From the NCBI GenBank assembly GCA_946699065.1, contig CAMPDV010001605.1, forward strand, positions 42,291 to 106,290: DNA of 64,000 nucleotides, written 5' to 3'. This document shows positions 1-12,369 of the stretch, one piece after another. The stretch is from Loxodes magnus. Taxonomy: Eukaryota; Ciliophora; Karyorelictea; Loxodida; Loxodidae. A program made the translations under genes and the position numbers. The notes below the pieces were generated by a model. The model saw only the letters and a program-made list of their open reading frames with translations, had not been told where the DNA came from and did not search any database. Position 1 is the first letter of the stretch, and each line of letters starts with the position of its first letter.

Positions 1-28
1 ATAGGATGAAGTAGATTTTGAGTTATGA
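1..28 (+). CDS. C-terminal tail of an LRR-family gene (partial)
   Basis: The window opens with the last eight codons of a gene, ending QDEVDFEL followed by TGA at 26-28. The short LRR genes at 15909-17708 and 52442-54242 end in the same way (QIDFEL and KIDFEL, then TGA), so this is almost certainly the 3' end of another family member whose body lies upstream of the window. The first codon shown is a TAG, read as Gln as elsewhere here. The frame is short, so the call rests only on this conserved tail. Confidence 0.6.
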
Positions 29-780
29 TACCTTTTAGAGAGTAAACTTAAATAAACTAATTAATTATTTCCCTTATTTTATTATTTATATTAAGTAATT
101 TTCATTACTTTAATTAATTACTCTCAATTTTCTTTATTTTGCTTATGAATTTTACTAAATTATTAAAAATATAAATATAAGGAAAAAAGGTCTTTCTAAA
201 TGTACTATTTCAAAATAATTGAATAAAAAATACAATAAATAAAAATGTATTTAAATAGAAAATATTTAATCATTAAAATGCTAAATTTGTATAATAATAC
301 TTTCCTTTAATACACTAAAATTTAATTAAAAAAACTTTAATGAATAAATATAAAAATAAATGCTTATTCAAATAAATATAATATTTGCTTATAAATTAAA
401 TTTTAAAAGAATAAATATTTAAATTGATAATTTAGTCTTAAGATAGCTAATTATACAAATCATAAAATTAAAACTTATTGTATAATTAAAATCTATTTTT
501 TACACTATTAAAGGAATAAAGATTTTAATTACTTTATTTTAAAATAAGAAGTATTATTACTAAATCCTTTATCTCTCAGAGAATTCACAATAAAAGTATA
601 TATAAGTATAATGATTAAAGATAAATTTATTATTTATGTCTAATGAAAAAATTGCTTAAATTATGACTTTCTATAAAATATTTTTATTTAATCTTAGTTT
701 TAAATAGATTTTTATTATAATTAAAAAAATAGAACATTTCTTGCAATAAGTCTCTTCTTAAAAGGATTCATCTTAGTCAA
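29..780. other. AT-rich intergenic DNA
   Basis: I see nothing in this stretch beyond AT-rich sequence with long A and T runs. No zinc-knuckle, LRR or tRNA pattern could be read on either strand. Confidence 0.6.
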
Positions 781-784
781 AATA

Positions 785-1430
785 TGATTAATAAAAAGTA
801 CTTTACGAACTTCAAGTTATGCAATTAGAGAATTTTAAACTCATAAGAACATATAAGAACTAGAAAGAAAATAGAATATCTGATGATTAACTCACAAGAG
901 AAAAAAATTGAAAACAAATAGTCAAGAAATATCAGAATAGAAAATTAGAAAAAAATCCAACCAATTCAAAGAGTTAACTGAAAGTATATTCTTATAAAAA
1001 ATATAAGTGAATGATCCATAGGATGTTGAGCAACAGCTCATAATAACTTTCATTCCATATCGGAAAATAATGAGATGTGGGTACTGCAAGCGATCAGGGC
1101 ACAAAGTAAGAAGCTTCTTCCAAGTTTAACAAAAATAAAAGAAAATAATAAAAAACTAATGGGAAAATATTTTCAGGATCTATTGCAACTAAGAAGATAA
1201 TCTGTATAGAAAAAAAACTACAACTAAAGAATGAAGCTCCTTATATCTAATAGGCGTTTAACGAATTCAATAAAAATGACTGGGATTTGACCTATCGGAA
1301 AAGATTATAAATAATAATCTAAAAATCACCAAGACTTATGTTAGACAAAATCCAAACAGATTTGAAGTTGATACTTATACCTAACTTTAAACTTAAAAGT
1401 GATTAGCCTAAAAATGGCAGACCAACTATA
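785..1430 (+). pseudogene. ORF1/Gag-like relic with degraded zinc knuckle
   Basis: A Gln- and Lys-rich, coiled-coil-like stretch precedes a CCHC-type knuckle at 1076-1117, read as CGYCKRSGHKVRSF with spacing CX2CX4HX4. The last Cys is replaced by Phe (TTC where TGC is expected). The other ORF1-like proteins here have the same order: coiled coil, then knuckle, then a basic C-terminus. No clear start codon stays in frame with the knuckle, and upstream frames compete, so I call it a decayed retroelement ORF1. Several codons in the best frame are TAA, TAG or TGA, read as Gln and Trp. No reverse transcriptase follows. The boundaries are approximate. Confidence 0.5.
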
Positions 1431-2155
1431 ATAAATTATTTATTTATATATTTTATAATATTTTATTATAGTTTCATATTGGTTATTTATATTTTATTTT
1501 CATAATGATAAATTTTACTAGGTTTATATATTTAATTTCTTTATTAAATTTGTTTCTAAAGGAACTTCTGATTAATGAGATGTATTGGTACCTAAATTAT
1601 TTATAACAAAAAAAACAAAAAATATATTAACTTTGTGATGTTTTAGTAATTAAAGTAAATTTTATTGATATAAGTATATGAGAATATATGGAAATAATTA
1701 TATAAGATTAAGAATATAAAAAAGATATTATAATTAAAGAGATTGCTTTATTATTAAGCATAACCAAAAATATCCTACTCTTAAATAAAAATGATATAAT
1801 TATTTTCTTTTTCAGATATTCATAATTTAACTTATCATCGAATGTAATACTTTTTATTGCGATTATATAATATATTTATAAAGCTAATAATAAAATTTAG
1901 TTTTAATCCATTTTTACTTTTCAAAATATAAAATTTAAATAATTAAATATAATATATTTATTTTTTAGACTTAAATCACACCCAATAGATAATATAATTT
2001 TAAAATAAAAATTACTTAAGATATAACTATTAAAGATTTGGCTAAATATAAATAGATTAATAAAATATATAAGTGTTTTACAGTTTTTAAATACGATAAT
2101 TATTTATTTTTTATTAATTAAATTAAATTCTTTAAATAAATTGTTTATGTTAAGC
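1431..2155. other. AT-rich intergenic DNA
   Basis: Mostly A and T. No conserved reading frame or RNA gene was recognised. It is the 3' flank of the minus-strand RING-LRR gene. Confidence 0.6.
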
Positions 2156-4420
2156 TCAGTTTTGCAATTTTAAATTTGGAACATCCAAGTTAAAATTTAT
2201 TTCTTTTTCTTTTTAAAAGTTTTAATGTAATAATTTTATTACTAGCTTTTCACAAGTCTAGACCATTTGTAAACCTCATTCTTTGCTTATTTAAGAACAA
2301 TTAATCACATTTAAATTGGCCAATGTTTTCCATAAAGAATATATTTATTCATTTTCATCTTTTAAAGGAAGATTTTCTTCGCTTAACTAGTTGTTATCAC
2401 TTAAATCCAAATTTACTAAATTTTTATTCAATAATATTTGACAATCCTCTTTGCTTAATTGTTAGCAATTAGTAAGACTTAGTTATTTCAACTTCTACAA
2501 ATTTGAAATATATTACATCCAAATTTAGCTTTAAAATGAGCAATTATCTAAAGAAAGGCTTTTAAGGTACTTTAAGTTTAATTCCATCATTTATAAATGT
2601 TCTTATTTTATTTACTTCAAGTTGTTAAGTTTTAATTCTTTTAAGTTTATACAGTTTTAGAAAATAACACTAATAGTTTCATCTGATAACTAACTTATAT
2701 CCTCTAATCTTAATTATTCTAATTTCTAACTTTATTAGATTATTTATCTTAGAGTAAGGTCTTTAATTCTATCAAGCTTGCATAAGTTTAGTTATTTTAG
2801 GTTAGGTGTATTTTGAACTAGTAGTTGCAAAGTAGAATCTGTAAAATATTTGCAATTCTTAACTTCAATTAGATTAAGGTTTAAAAGCTATTTAGGATGA
2901 TAATGGATGCTATCTAAATTTGGAAGCTTATATTTAGTATTTGTTTCCTAAATGGATGGGTAAAAGGATAATTCCATTTAAGTTAATTTTAGCTATTTTA
3001 AATTAGGTGAAATAAGCAGAAGCAACATTATAATCTCTTCGCTTAGTTTATTATTATCGTATATATAAATAGTTTCTAGGCTATTTAGCTACTTAGAAAG
3101 TAAATCTAAGTAAATTTCATTTAGATTTTAAGATTCTTCTTCCTAAAAATTGTAATCAGAGTTCTTATAAAAATAAGTTTACAATCAAGTCAAATTTTTA
3201 AGTTTAGAAGCATTTTTTACTAATAGTAGCAAATGTGTGATACTAATTTAATTATAACTACCAATATAAATAGTTTCCAGTTTGATAAATTACTATTATA
3301 CAAATTTAGCTAAACCTTATGGAGAGAAATTAGGACGTTAAATCAATAATCATTATATTCTTTAAGAATCTAGATTAGGTAAGAATTAGTCATTTAAAAC
3401 TTCAGCTTAATAAAGAGCAACTTGATTTAAGTTAGGTAGTAATCTAATAAATTAGTCTATTTTTTAATTAGAATTAATGTTAATTTTCTAAATATAAGTT
3501 CCTTTAATTTCCAAATATTCTTTTATTATTTCATAATCTACATTTTAACTATCAATTGCTAGCTCCTATAACTTTAAATTTTAGCAATAGGCCATTAAAA
3601 ATGTTCCTGTTGTAATATTAGATCAAATTATTTCAAGTGATGTGAGATTTACTAATCGTTCTAAAAATTTCAGAGTTGAATCTTTAAATGTAACATTTTA
3701 AAAATAAAGTTTTCTTAGATTGAAGCATTTCGAAAAATTGAAATTAGAGGGAAAGTATTTGTAAACATGTAGCTATTATAAATGAGAATATTTTTGTTAA
3801 TTATAACATTCAATCAATGTTTACCATATTTAATCACATAAATTCTCAGATATATCTTAAGGCTAAACTATTATGCTTTTTACTGTAGAATTAGCTACTT
3901 ATCTTAAACTTCATTAGATTCTATTTTTTACGTTTATGACATCATTACTATATTTTTTAATTTCAATTTAATCTATTGTAAAGTTAAAGTTATAAAAGTA
4001 CTTATTAACTTGTTAGATAATACTCACTTCTCTCAATTCTAAAAATTAAGATAAGTAACTCAAAACATTCTTATTTCATCAAATTTTGCTTTAATTACCT
4101 TTAATCTTCTTTTTCGTATTTATGGATTATATTTCTTGTTAATTGGGTTAGATATTCTAAGCTGCTTCTAACTATGCTTCATTTTTTTAAATTACTTAAA
4201 CCTGATTAGTTGCTATTTACTATTCTAAAAGTGATTAAATTAGATGACACTCATAAATCCTATTACACTTTATGCATTTGAATTGCATTTGATTTTTAGT
4301 TTATTCACGTAAGCATTCTTTACAAAAAATATCCCCACATTGCATTTTGATAAAATATTTTTCTCCTAAATTGTAAATATAATTGCATAAGATACATTAT
4401 ATTTATGTAGTCTTAAGCAT
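2156..4420 (-). CDS. RING-like finger plus leucine-rich-repeat protein, 754 aa
   Basis: Read with TAA/TAG as Gln and TGA as Trp, the frame is open from ATG at 4420 to TGA at 2156-2158. The N-terminus (MLKTTQIQC) carries a RING-like finger with Cys 9, 12, 28, 33, 36, 49 and 52; the usual His is Asp 30 (CGDIFC). A coiled, Gln-rich linker follows, then roughly 600 residues of irregular LRRs of the LxxLxLxxC type, and the C-terminus LKLQN. The paralogue at 21506-23770 has exactly the same length and ends KSQN. Two adjacent internal TGA codons follow the linker (KIWWNK). RING-LRR proteins are often ubiquitin ligases with the LRR as substrate-binding surface; that role is inference. The missing His leaves zinc binding uncertain. 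No signal peptide or membrane segment is seen. Confidence 0.85.
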
Positions 4421-4559
4421 GTTTTATAATTAATTTACAAACATGGAATTAATAAAAAATTATAAGATAATAATAATTTTATGATTAATTATTAAACAAT
4501 TAATATAAAATATCATTTAAGATACAAATATTTTTAATTATACACATACAATAATAATA

Positions 4560-5230
4560 TATTATTATAATCATTTATTATTTGGAGCTACATTTAATCT
4601 TGTTAGTTCTCTTCATGTTATTTAATTTTTCCTTTCTCTTTAGCTGCTTAAAGCTTTGGCGTATCTTCGTTAAATGTTTTTTTGAGTGGTAGAATTAGCA
4701 TATTCTATATTGAATAGTTTTAGGCTAAAATTCAGGGTATAAATGATTCTCTATCTTTTCTATTTTATCTATTAGGTTCTATTATTATTTTTATTTCTAT
4801 TAACTCTACTTTTTTATGTTTGCTAATCTATTTCAATATTCATTCAGTCGATTTTTTTTCGATCTAGATTAAGTTTATTGTTAGAGTTGTTCTTAGTCAC
4901 TACTTGACTTTGTATCAGTTGGTTTCCTAATTATCTTATTCAATTATTTTAAGAGTTTCCTTATCTTTTCCGCGAGATTAAATATTAACTCATTCTGCTT
5001 TTGGAAATTTTTCTTTATAAATCATACATAATTGCTTATCGATTCGATTGCATCATTTTTGCTCCCCAGTGTTCCCTTAAAGGATTTTCCTTTTGTTGAT
5101 AGAGGAGAGTCAAGGTCATTAAGTTCTTTTATTTTCGTTATACTTTTTTTGAGCAAGTTTCCTGACTTTCTTCCTTCATTGCTTAACCTTTCTATTGCTT
5201 CCTTTCCTTATTTTTTTATCTACTTGCTAA
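4560..5230 (-). pseudogene. ORF1/Gag-like relic, knuckle partly lost
   Basis: The minus strand gives a long frame rich in Lys, Glu, Gln and Ile with coiled-coil heptads, then CQFYHSKKHLTKI, which matches a CCHC knuckle with its second and fourth Cys replaced (Tyr and Ile). A basic segment follows, ending near 4,590. No ATG lies at the start of the frame, so the beginning is lost or changed. Standard-code frames over this region on the other strand are not meaningful. It abuts the left edge of the duplicated segment that starts near 5,275. In the other copy of that segment a different ORF1 element occupies the same junction. Confidence 0.5.
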
Positions 5231-5274
5231 TTATAAAAATAAAAAAAATGTATAAAAGGATAATTTAATAATTT

Positions 5275-8200
5275 AAGATTTTTATAATAAAATAAACTAT
5301 TTTTTAAGATAAAGTATTATCAATAGATTACATTATTATTTTTTTTAATATTCAATTTTTGCGAAAGTAAAATTATTAGATTTTACCATATGAAATAATT
5401 AAAAAATAAAATAAAAGAAATAAGATTTAAAACATTAAAATAATATATAATATATAAATTTAAAATGATATTTATTTTAATATTTAAGATATAAGTATAA
5501 GAAAAATCTGAACTGAAAGTAAAATAATTCAATTATTTATTCTATAATATTTAAATTTCATAAACATTTTTATATTACTTTATTTACTTTTTTATTGTAT
5601 ACTTAAAAATATATCAATTTAAAAAATAACTTAAAATATTAATTTTTCGTTACTGATTAAAATAATTTTTTTATTTTATTTTTATATATTTTTAATAACT
5701 TTAATATAAACTAATGATTTTAAAATTAATAGCCATATAAAAATACTAGTGCTTTAAGATAAATATAAGTTTAAATATTTTTGATAATATAAATTAAAAT
5801 TTTAATAAAATAAAATGTATAGTATTATATAAATATTATATTTAGTTATAAATTTATTAAATTTATTTAGTATTTTTCCTAAATTTAAATTGGGAAGTTT
5901 CAATTACTAAAAAATTAAAACTTATTTATATAATATAAAATTTTATAACAAAATTAAATTAAATTAATTATTTAATTAATTAATTAGCATTAGTATAATT
6001 ATTATATTATAGCTTATTAAACATTTTCCTTTTTATTTTACTTAATTATTAAATTTTTTATTAATAATATAAGTGATCTACAAGATATATTTAAAGTAAA
6101 AATTAAAATTTATTTAATATGGATTATTGATTTTAAGAAGAAAATAAAGTTATTTAAAACTAACTTATTTTAATTTAGTCTTTAGATTTAATTTTATAAA
6201 AAAATGAATCTACAAAACTAAATTATTTGTAGTTAATGTGAATAAATTTGGGAGCAAACAGAAATTTTGTTTCATGATTTAACGTGTGAAATTGCAATAT
6301 GCTATAACTGCTTTAACAGTATGCTTTAATCAAAAAGTGATATTAAATGTAAAAAATGCTAAATTAATTTAGATAACTCTCAAGTAATTCAAACTTTAGA
6401 AATTTAATAAACTTAAAAAGAATTATAGAACTCATTAGGAATTTAAAATAAAATAAATGAAAAATAGCTAAAATTTTGGTAAAACAAAAACATTCTAAAT
6501 TAAATTTTACAATTCATAGTAAACAAGGATATTGGAATATTATAGCAAGTTAACAAATATTTTTACTATCTAAACTATTAATTTAATAAACTAGAGATTA
6601 AAAATTTGAAAACTAGTGCAGAAAAAACTAAAAATTAAATAGAATGAAACTTAAGATAATTAAAATATTCTACAGTTTAGAAGCTTTATTTAAATGTTGA
6701 TTTATTATCTTACAAAATAGTAAAATAGTTTTAAAAATACTTAAACAGTTGCATTTAAAGTAGGATATAAATTTAGAAACCAAATAATCTAACTAAGTTA
6801 TAAGAAATTTCTATTTATAGATGACCTGTTTAAAATAATATTTATTTACCTGAATTATAGCATTTTGTAGGTTTAAAAAAATTAACATTTTAGGATGTAA
6901 TTATAAAAGACTAGTAGCTGAATTTCCTATAAAACTTAGCGTAATTAGAATCAATAGTATTATATAATTCCGATAAAATAACAGGATAGTTTTTGAATGA
7001 TTACTGCTTAGAATTAAAATTAAAAACCCTAAGAATAGAAAGTAAAAAGATTGACTATGAACAATTAATAAATTATTTGAAAATAAAAGGAAATTAGATA
7101 TAAGATATTATGATTAACTATAATGAGGAAATTTATTTATTTATTGATCTTTGCCATAATTTAAATAAATTAGATCTATCATGAACATAAAATGTATCAG
7201 ATTAGATTTTATCCAAACTAAAAATATAAAATCTCAAAGAATTATACTTTAAAATAGAAAATTAGAGTTACTATGCAATAGATAAATTTTTCTCCCAATA
7301 ATTTAAATAACTTAGCTTCCTTTTTCTACAAAATAATAACCCATTTAATCTTAATCTTTTATTTCTTTTATTATAAAATACCCCAAATTTGAAGCATCTA
7401 CATTGAAGTTAGTACGATGATATCTACAATACTAATAATTAAGAAAATAATAAATAAGAATATTTTAACTTTTCTTAATATTAGTAGCATCTTAATCTTG
7501 AAGAAGTTTATATATCTAATTGTAAGAGATTTAGTAACCAATTAATCTTGATTTTATTATAAATAGCTCCTAATTTGAAAAAGCTTGATTGAATTGAGTT
7601 CGATTTAAATACAGATTAGTTACAATAATAAGAAAACAGCTAACTAGAGAAATAAATTTAATTTTCTGATTTTAAGATTAACAGCCTTTTATAACTTAAA
7701 TCTGTTTCTATTGAAAATTGCTAGAATTTATAAGATTAAACTTTAATTTTACTATTATCAAATGCACCTAATTTAGTAAAATTGAAACTAGCTTATTTAA
7801 ATACAGTTTAAAGCTAAACTTTTTTATAGATTGGTTTCTTTTCTTTGAAATTAGAAACTATAGAGTTGGAAGATTTTGAGCAGATTAATGATTAAGATCT
7901 GATCTTTATATTTGAAAGATGTGAGAAACTAAAAGAAATAGCTTTTTCATAAATGACCTTATCGAACTAAATTTTATAGGTAATTAGTTAGAATTGTCGA
8001 TAGTTGAATAGCTTATTTTTAAAAAGTTGTACTTTCTAGCAGTATAATTGAATAGATGAAATTGCAACAATGAATAACTTATCTTAATTAATTCTGTAGG
8101 AATGCGAAATGAGAAATGAAGAGGTAAAAAAAATAATACAAAGTTGTGAAAAATTGCAAAATTTAGAACTAAGTCTAAATAAAAATATTACGAAAGAAGG

Positions 8201-8837
8201 TTTTCCTTTAAAAAATGAATAAGGAAATTGATATCCATTTTGAAGCAGTATAAGAAATCTAAATATAAAAGGATGTAGTTAGATAGATTAATCCTGGTTT
8301 ATTGATTTATAAGAAAAATAGAAAAAACTAATAATTTAATTTGAGAAAAGTGAGAAAGCTTCAAAGAAGAGATTAGATTTTGACTTGAGAAGTTTCGAAT
8401 TAACATGAAAAGTAGATATAAATAATATTAAATATAATTTTATTTTGATAATATAAAATATGCTTCGTTTTATTAAATAAAATGCTTTTAATTTTTTAAA
8501 GGCTTCTAGGTGAAAAAAATTATAATAAATTATTTATAAAATAAAATTAATAATAATCAATATAAATGAAACTTAAGAAAGAGGTTTAACATTTATAAAT
8601 ATCAATTTAAAATAAAATTTAAATGATTTAGATATTTTAAGTATATTTAAAGATAATTTAGTTGTTTTAAAATAAAGTTTAATGGTTTTTATTATTATTA
8701 ATTAATAATTAGTTAATTATTTCACAAATTATAACTGATATTATTTTTAAAGTAAATTTAGGTTAGATTAAATATGCTTTTATAATAAAAACTTATAAAA
8801 GCAAAAACTTTTTTAAATACTATAGACTCAACTATAT
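5275..8837. repeat. Segmental duplication, copy 1
   Basis: This stretch matches 60,482-64,000 almost base for base, including AT-rich flanks, the whole RING-LRR gene and at least 430 bp downstream. The second copy runs off the end of the window, so the full length is unknown. Differences are scattered substitutions plus single-base indels, mostly in homopolymers. The left breakpoints both coincide with ORF1-like elements, but with different ones. Confidence 0.9.
6204..8408 (+). CDS. RING-like finger plus LRR protein, 734 aa
   Basis: The frame runs from ATG 6204 to TGA 8406-8408 and ends FELT. The N-terminal finger has Cys 9, 12, 28, 33, 36, 49 and 52, the same spacing as the gene at 2156-4420, but the central Gly-Asp is Glu-Ile, so the His/Asp ligand is absent. 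LRRs follow to the end. There are eight in-frame TGA codons, several of them at conserved Trp sites: before Pro in RWPVQNN, in NWIDEIA, and in PFWSSIRNL (8241-8243), which aligns with TGG in the gene at 21506. The 3' end lacks TGA for about 55 codons before the stop. It is probably a RING/LRR adaptor or ligase-like protein (inference). A frameshifted near-identical copy lies at 61369-63575. Confidence 0.85.
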
Positions 8838-11000
8838 AATTTTATTTAATTAAAAAGAAAATTAATGACTTAATAAAAATTTATATACTTCAACTATTTT
8901 TATTCAGTAAATTGAAAAATTTTATTTCTTCAAAATTTAACTCATTTTAATGTTTAAGTTATTACTTAAAATAAATATAATTTAAGTTAAATATTTTTAA
9001 ATGAAAACATTACTTATAGTTATATATTTTTAAATTTTGATAATCAAAATAATATTATTATATTTTAATTATTTTTATTTATGTTTATTTTAATATCTTT
9101 GTTTTTATTAAATAAATAAAATAAATTTAAAAAGCTATTTATTTTTAATTCTTTTTTTACATTTATATTTTAAAAATTTATTTTTAATTTTACACTTTTT
9201 ACAATTTTTATAATGACTTTTATACTCTTTAAAAATAAAAAATATAAATCGATCTATTTATCTTATACGTAATTTTTTTAATAAATATTTGAAACTTTTT
9301 TCTAAATGTATTTTTTTTTACATTTTTCAATAAATTTTTTAATTTGTTTAAAATTTCTACTTTTCATCTTTATATAATTTAATTTTACTTATCTTATCAA
9401 TTAAAAAAATAAAAATCTTTTTTAATTTAATGAAACATATAAAACATTATAAAGATATTATTCTAATAGATTTTTTTCAAATAAAAAGCATATCTTTATA
9501 TAAAATAATGATAAAAGATTAACCATCAAATTAATTAAAAAAATTTTATATAAAAGAAATAAAATTTATATACACTTTTACTGTTTTGATTAAATTTATT
9601 ATTTAAAATTTTATAATTATTAAAATTAAATAATTAATGATAATAGTATTTTTATTTAAAAATTAATTTTTTATTTTGTTTAAGTCTTTATGTATCAGTA
9701 ATACAAATGTGAGTATTAAAAGCTTTAATAGTTTATTATTATAAAATATATGATATAAAAAATATAAATTTTCTGTTTTAAATATTATTTATAAAATAAT
9801 ATTATCAAATTTTTAGAGAAATACAAATATATTAAATTAATAAAATTTTGCTTTTCTAATTGATTTTATTTTGAAAATAATCATTTTTTATTAACCTTTT
9901 CAAAATAATATTTAATTTTACTTAATAAATTTTTTGGACAAAAAATTACCAAAAAACTGATGTTTAATTTGATTTAAAATAAAAAGCAAAAATTTTATTT
10001 ATTAATTAAAATAAAATTTTATCATTTTTGATTTAAAAATATTTAATTTATTTAATAAATTAAAATTTCTATATTTATTTTATTTATAATGGAATACAAT
10101 CAAAAATTATATTTTCTAATAATAATATTTTATAATGAGGAAATGATTTCTTAAATATTCCTTACTTTGAATTTTCATAATCAATATATTCAAATAATTG
10201 TAATAATTTACTATTAAAAATATAAATATTTTTAGTTAATTTTAAGAATAAATTAGTTATTAAAAATAAATAATTTTTTATTTTAATTTAAATATTTTGG
10301 TTTTAGCAATAAATAAAATTAAATAAAGCCAAAAATAATTTTATTTAAAGTAATAGGAAAGCTTAAAGCATTATTTTCATTAAAAATTATATTAATATGA
10401 TTTTTAAATTAAATATTATTAATCTATATTTAATTTCCCAAATTATTTTCTTAGCTCTTTAATAAATTTAGAATCAATGCTTGTATATTAAGCATCTATA
10501 AATTTTAGTTGGCTATGCAGATAGGATAAAAATAATTATTTTTATTTACATTTCCTTATTTAAATATCTATTTCTTTGTGCTGTTTTATTTTTATATATC
10601 TATCTTAATTTTTATAAAAACCTTTATCAGTAATCTACCTATTTAAGTTTTAACCTAATAATGTAAAAAGCTGCATTTCTTTAAATATTGCTATATCTCA
10701 GTTATTTAAATAGCATTTCTATCATGAAGGTTTGTCTAATTCTTTAAATTATGTTATTTCTTAGTTATATTCTATATTTTTTAATTTTTTCCATATAGCT
10801 TAATGCTTTTTAATTTTCCTCAATTTTATCTAATAATTTATAAAATTTAGCATAATAATGCTTTTAATTTTGAAAATATTAGCTAAAGAGCTTTATTTCT
10901 TATGATTTTCTTAATTTTTGATAGATATTTTTTCATATTTCTATCCAAATTCACCTATTTGTTTTAAAAACTTATTTAAATAATAAATAAATTTGATTAT
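8409..11000. other. AT-rich desert
   Basis: About 2.6 kb of very AT-rich DNA with long A/T runs. The first 430 bp belong to the duplicated segment. I found no conserved protein motif, tRNA or repeat unit in the rest. The region 10,490-10,990 is slightly less monotonous on the minus strand but gives no recognisable product. Confidence 0.55.
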
Positions 11001-11002
11001 AG

Positions 11003-11036
11003 AGCGCGTAGCACTCTCGTTGGTGAGCAGCTCTTT
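11003..11036 (-). repeat. 3' hairpin of SINE-like repeat A (fragment)
   Basis: On the minus strand this reads GAGCTGCTCACC then GAGAGTGCTACGCGCTC, followed by TATAATC and a TTTATTT-rich tail. The same end module closes the repeat-A copies at 20.6k, 32.0k, 40.7k, 48.5k and 49.3k. Only the 3' end is left. It can fold as GAGC...GCTC around an inner stem. Confidence 0.55.
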
Positions 11037-11045
11037 AAAAATGTT

Positions 11046-11170
11046 TCATACTGACAAGAATGTTTGTTACTGATAAAATTATCAGATACTGATAAACCTT
11101 GTTCAATACTGGTATAATTATTCAGTACTGATAAAAATGTTCAATACTGATATAATTTTAGAATACTCGT
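11046..11170. repeat. Minisatellite, 18-21 bp units with TACTGATA core
   Basis: About seven to eight imperfect units share the core ATACTGATA followed by a T/A-rich spacer and TTCA. The units drift towards the right end (TACTGGTA, TACTCGTA). It is bounded by the repeat-A hairpin fragment on the left and a GC-richer duplicated stretch on the right, so the whole 11.0-11.5k block looks composite. Confidence 0.7.
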
Positions 11171-11214
11171 AATCTTTAATACTTGCTGGAGGTCCAAGTA
11201 CATGGCAGGATTGT

Positions 11215-11455
11215 GTCTCATTGCATCACCAAAGCAGAGGACGACATGTGTCAATTATGGGTACTTAAATTCCCCACCTCTGATGAAGCTCGCAACATTA
11301 TTTTTTTTCGTTCCAGTATTAAAAATAAACGAAACCAAGTCAAGCCAACGTCAAAGGTCTAAGAATCTTATGTCTCGAGGCCAAACCAAAGCAGAGGAAG
11401 ACATAAAGTCGATTATGGGTACTTAACTTCCCCAACCTCTGATGAAGATGACCTT
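11215..11455. repeat. Direct duplication of about 75 bp
   Basis: Two copies, near 11,229-11,289 and 11,388-11,449, share ACCAAAGCAGAGGA, ATTATGGGTACTTAA and CCTCTGATGAAG with a few differences between. The GC content is well above the surroundings. Standard-code frames here are short and shift between the copies, so I do not call a gene. It may be part of a retroelement leader that I could not match elsewhere in the window. Confidence 0.55.
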
Positions 11456-11509
11456 GTTGTTCACCTTCGAACAACTATGGCGGTTTTAAAGAAATTTTTT
11501 TTTTAATAA

Positions 11510-12100
11510 TAAGTTCAAAGAATCTAAAGTGAGATTTTTAAGATTAGGAATATTCTGTAATAATTTATTTAATTTATTATTGTCGAAGTTTCAAAATGAA
11601 ATAAGCTTCACAAATAAAAGATTATAATTATAATTTTTAAAATAGTTAGCAAATAATTAGATGAACAAGATGCATCTTAATTTATAAATTTTGATTTTTT
11701 TTTAAATTTAAGCTTATAAGCTCCACTTAACTCTATTTGTTTATAGAAGGACAATAATCAATAAATTTATTAACTCATTATCATTAATTTTTAAATTTAA
11801 TATCTCCTTTGCTTTAGATAAGTTATGATGTATTCAGTATTTATCGCCTCACTATACAATTCTAACACTTTATCTTTAGACATAAGCAAAAGTCAGCTAA
11901 AAATTTCCTTTAATTTTACTTTAAAAGACTTTTATCGAATTCTAAATGTTCCAAGTTAAATAATTACTATAAAAAATCTGATCACTCCTCATGTTATTAT
12001 TTCTATCAACTAATTTCCTATTTTTAAAAAGTAACTCCGAGTTAAAGATATATAAGCTATTATCCAATTTAAATATTAGTTACAAATTTATAAATAGACT
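11510..12100 (-). pseudogene. Fragment of a short-form LRR gene
   Basis: On the minus strand, NLEHLEFDKS, FLADFCLCLKIK and NKFIDYCPSINK match family motifs (LESLEIY, FLLDYCLNLKLK and YIHLCPNL) in the same order as in 15909-17708. Neither an N-terminal finger nor the C-terminal DFEL end is present. Frame breaks occur inside the fragment. It lies between the composite repeat at 11.0-11.5k and the ORF1 element at 12.4k, and was probably truncated by those insertions (inference). Confidence 0.5.
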
Positions 12101-12369
12101 ATTTAATTATTGCAAATTAAAAACTATAAAATAGTTTTTATTTATTTCATAGCAAAAACTATAATAAAATAAAGAGAAATAAAAAAACTTCCTAAAATCT
12201 ATTTATTTACTTAGATTTAGTTTAAGGTTATTTCATACAAGATTTTAAAATGCTATTTTTTATTGCTTTATCTTTAAACTATTGACACTTTCTTTTATAT
12301 TTATACATATATAAAAAATATGCTAGAAATATTTTGAAAAAGCTCATATTCTGCTTTTGAAGAGACTAA

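Noticed and set aside
5032-5268. A 78-codon frame on the plus strand
   Set aside because: It is the complement of the ORF1-like coiled coil read on the minus strand.
11202-11426. A 74-codon frame on the plus strand
   Set aside because: It crosses a direct duplication whose two copies are read in different phases; no family resemblance.
11275-11455. Hammerhead-ribozyme core suggested by two CTGATGA motifs
   Set aside because: No properly spaced GAAA and no flanking stems could be found near either motif.
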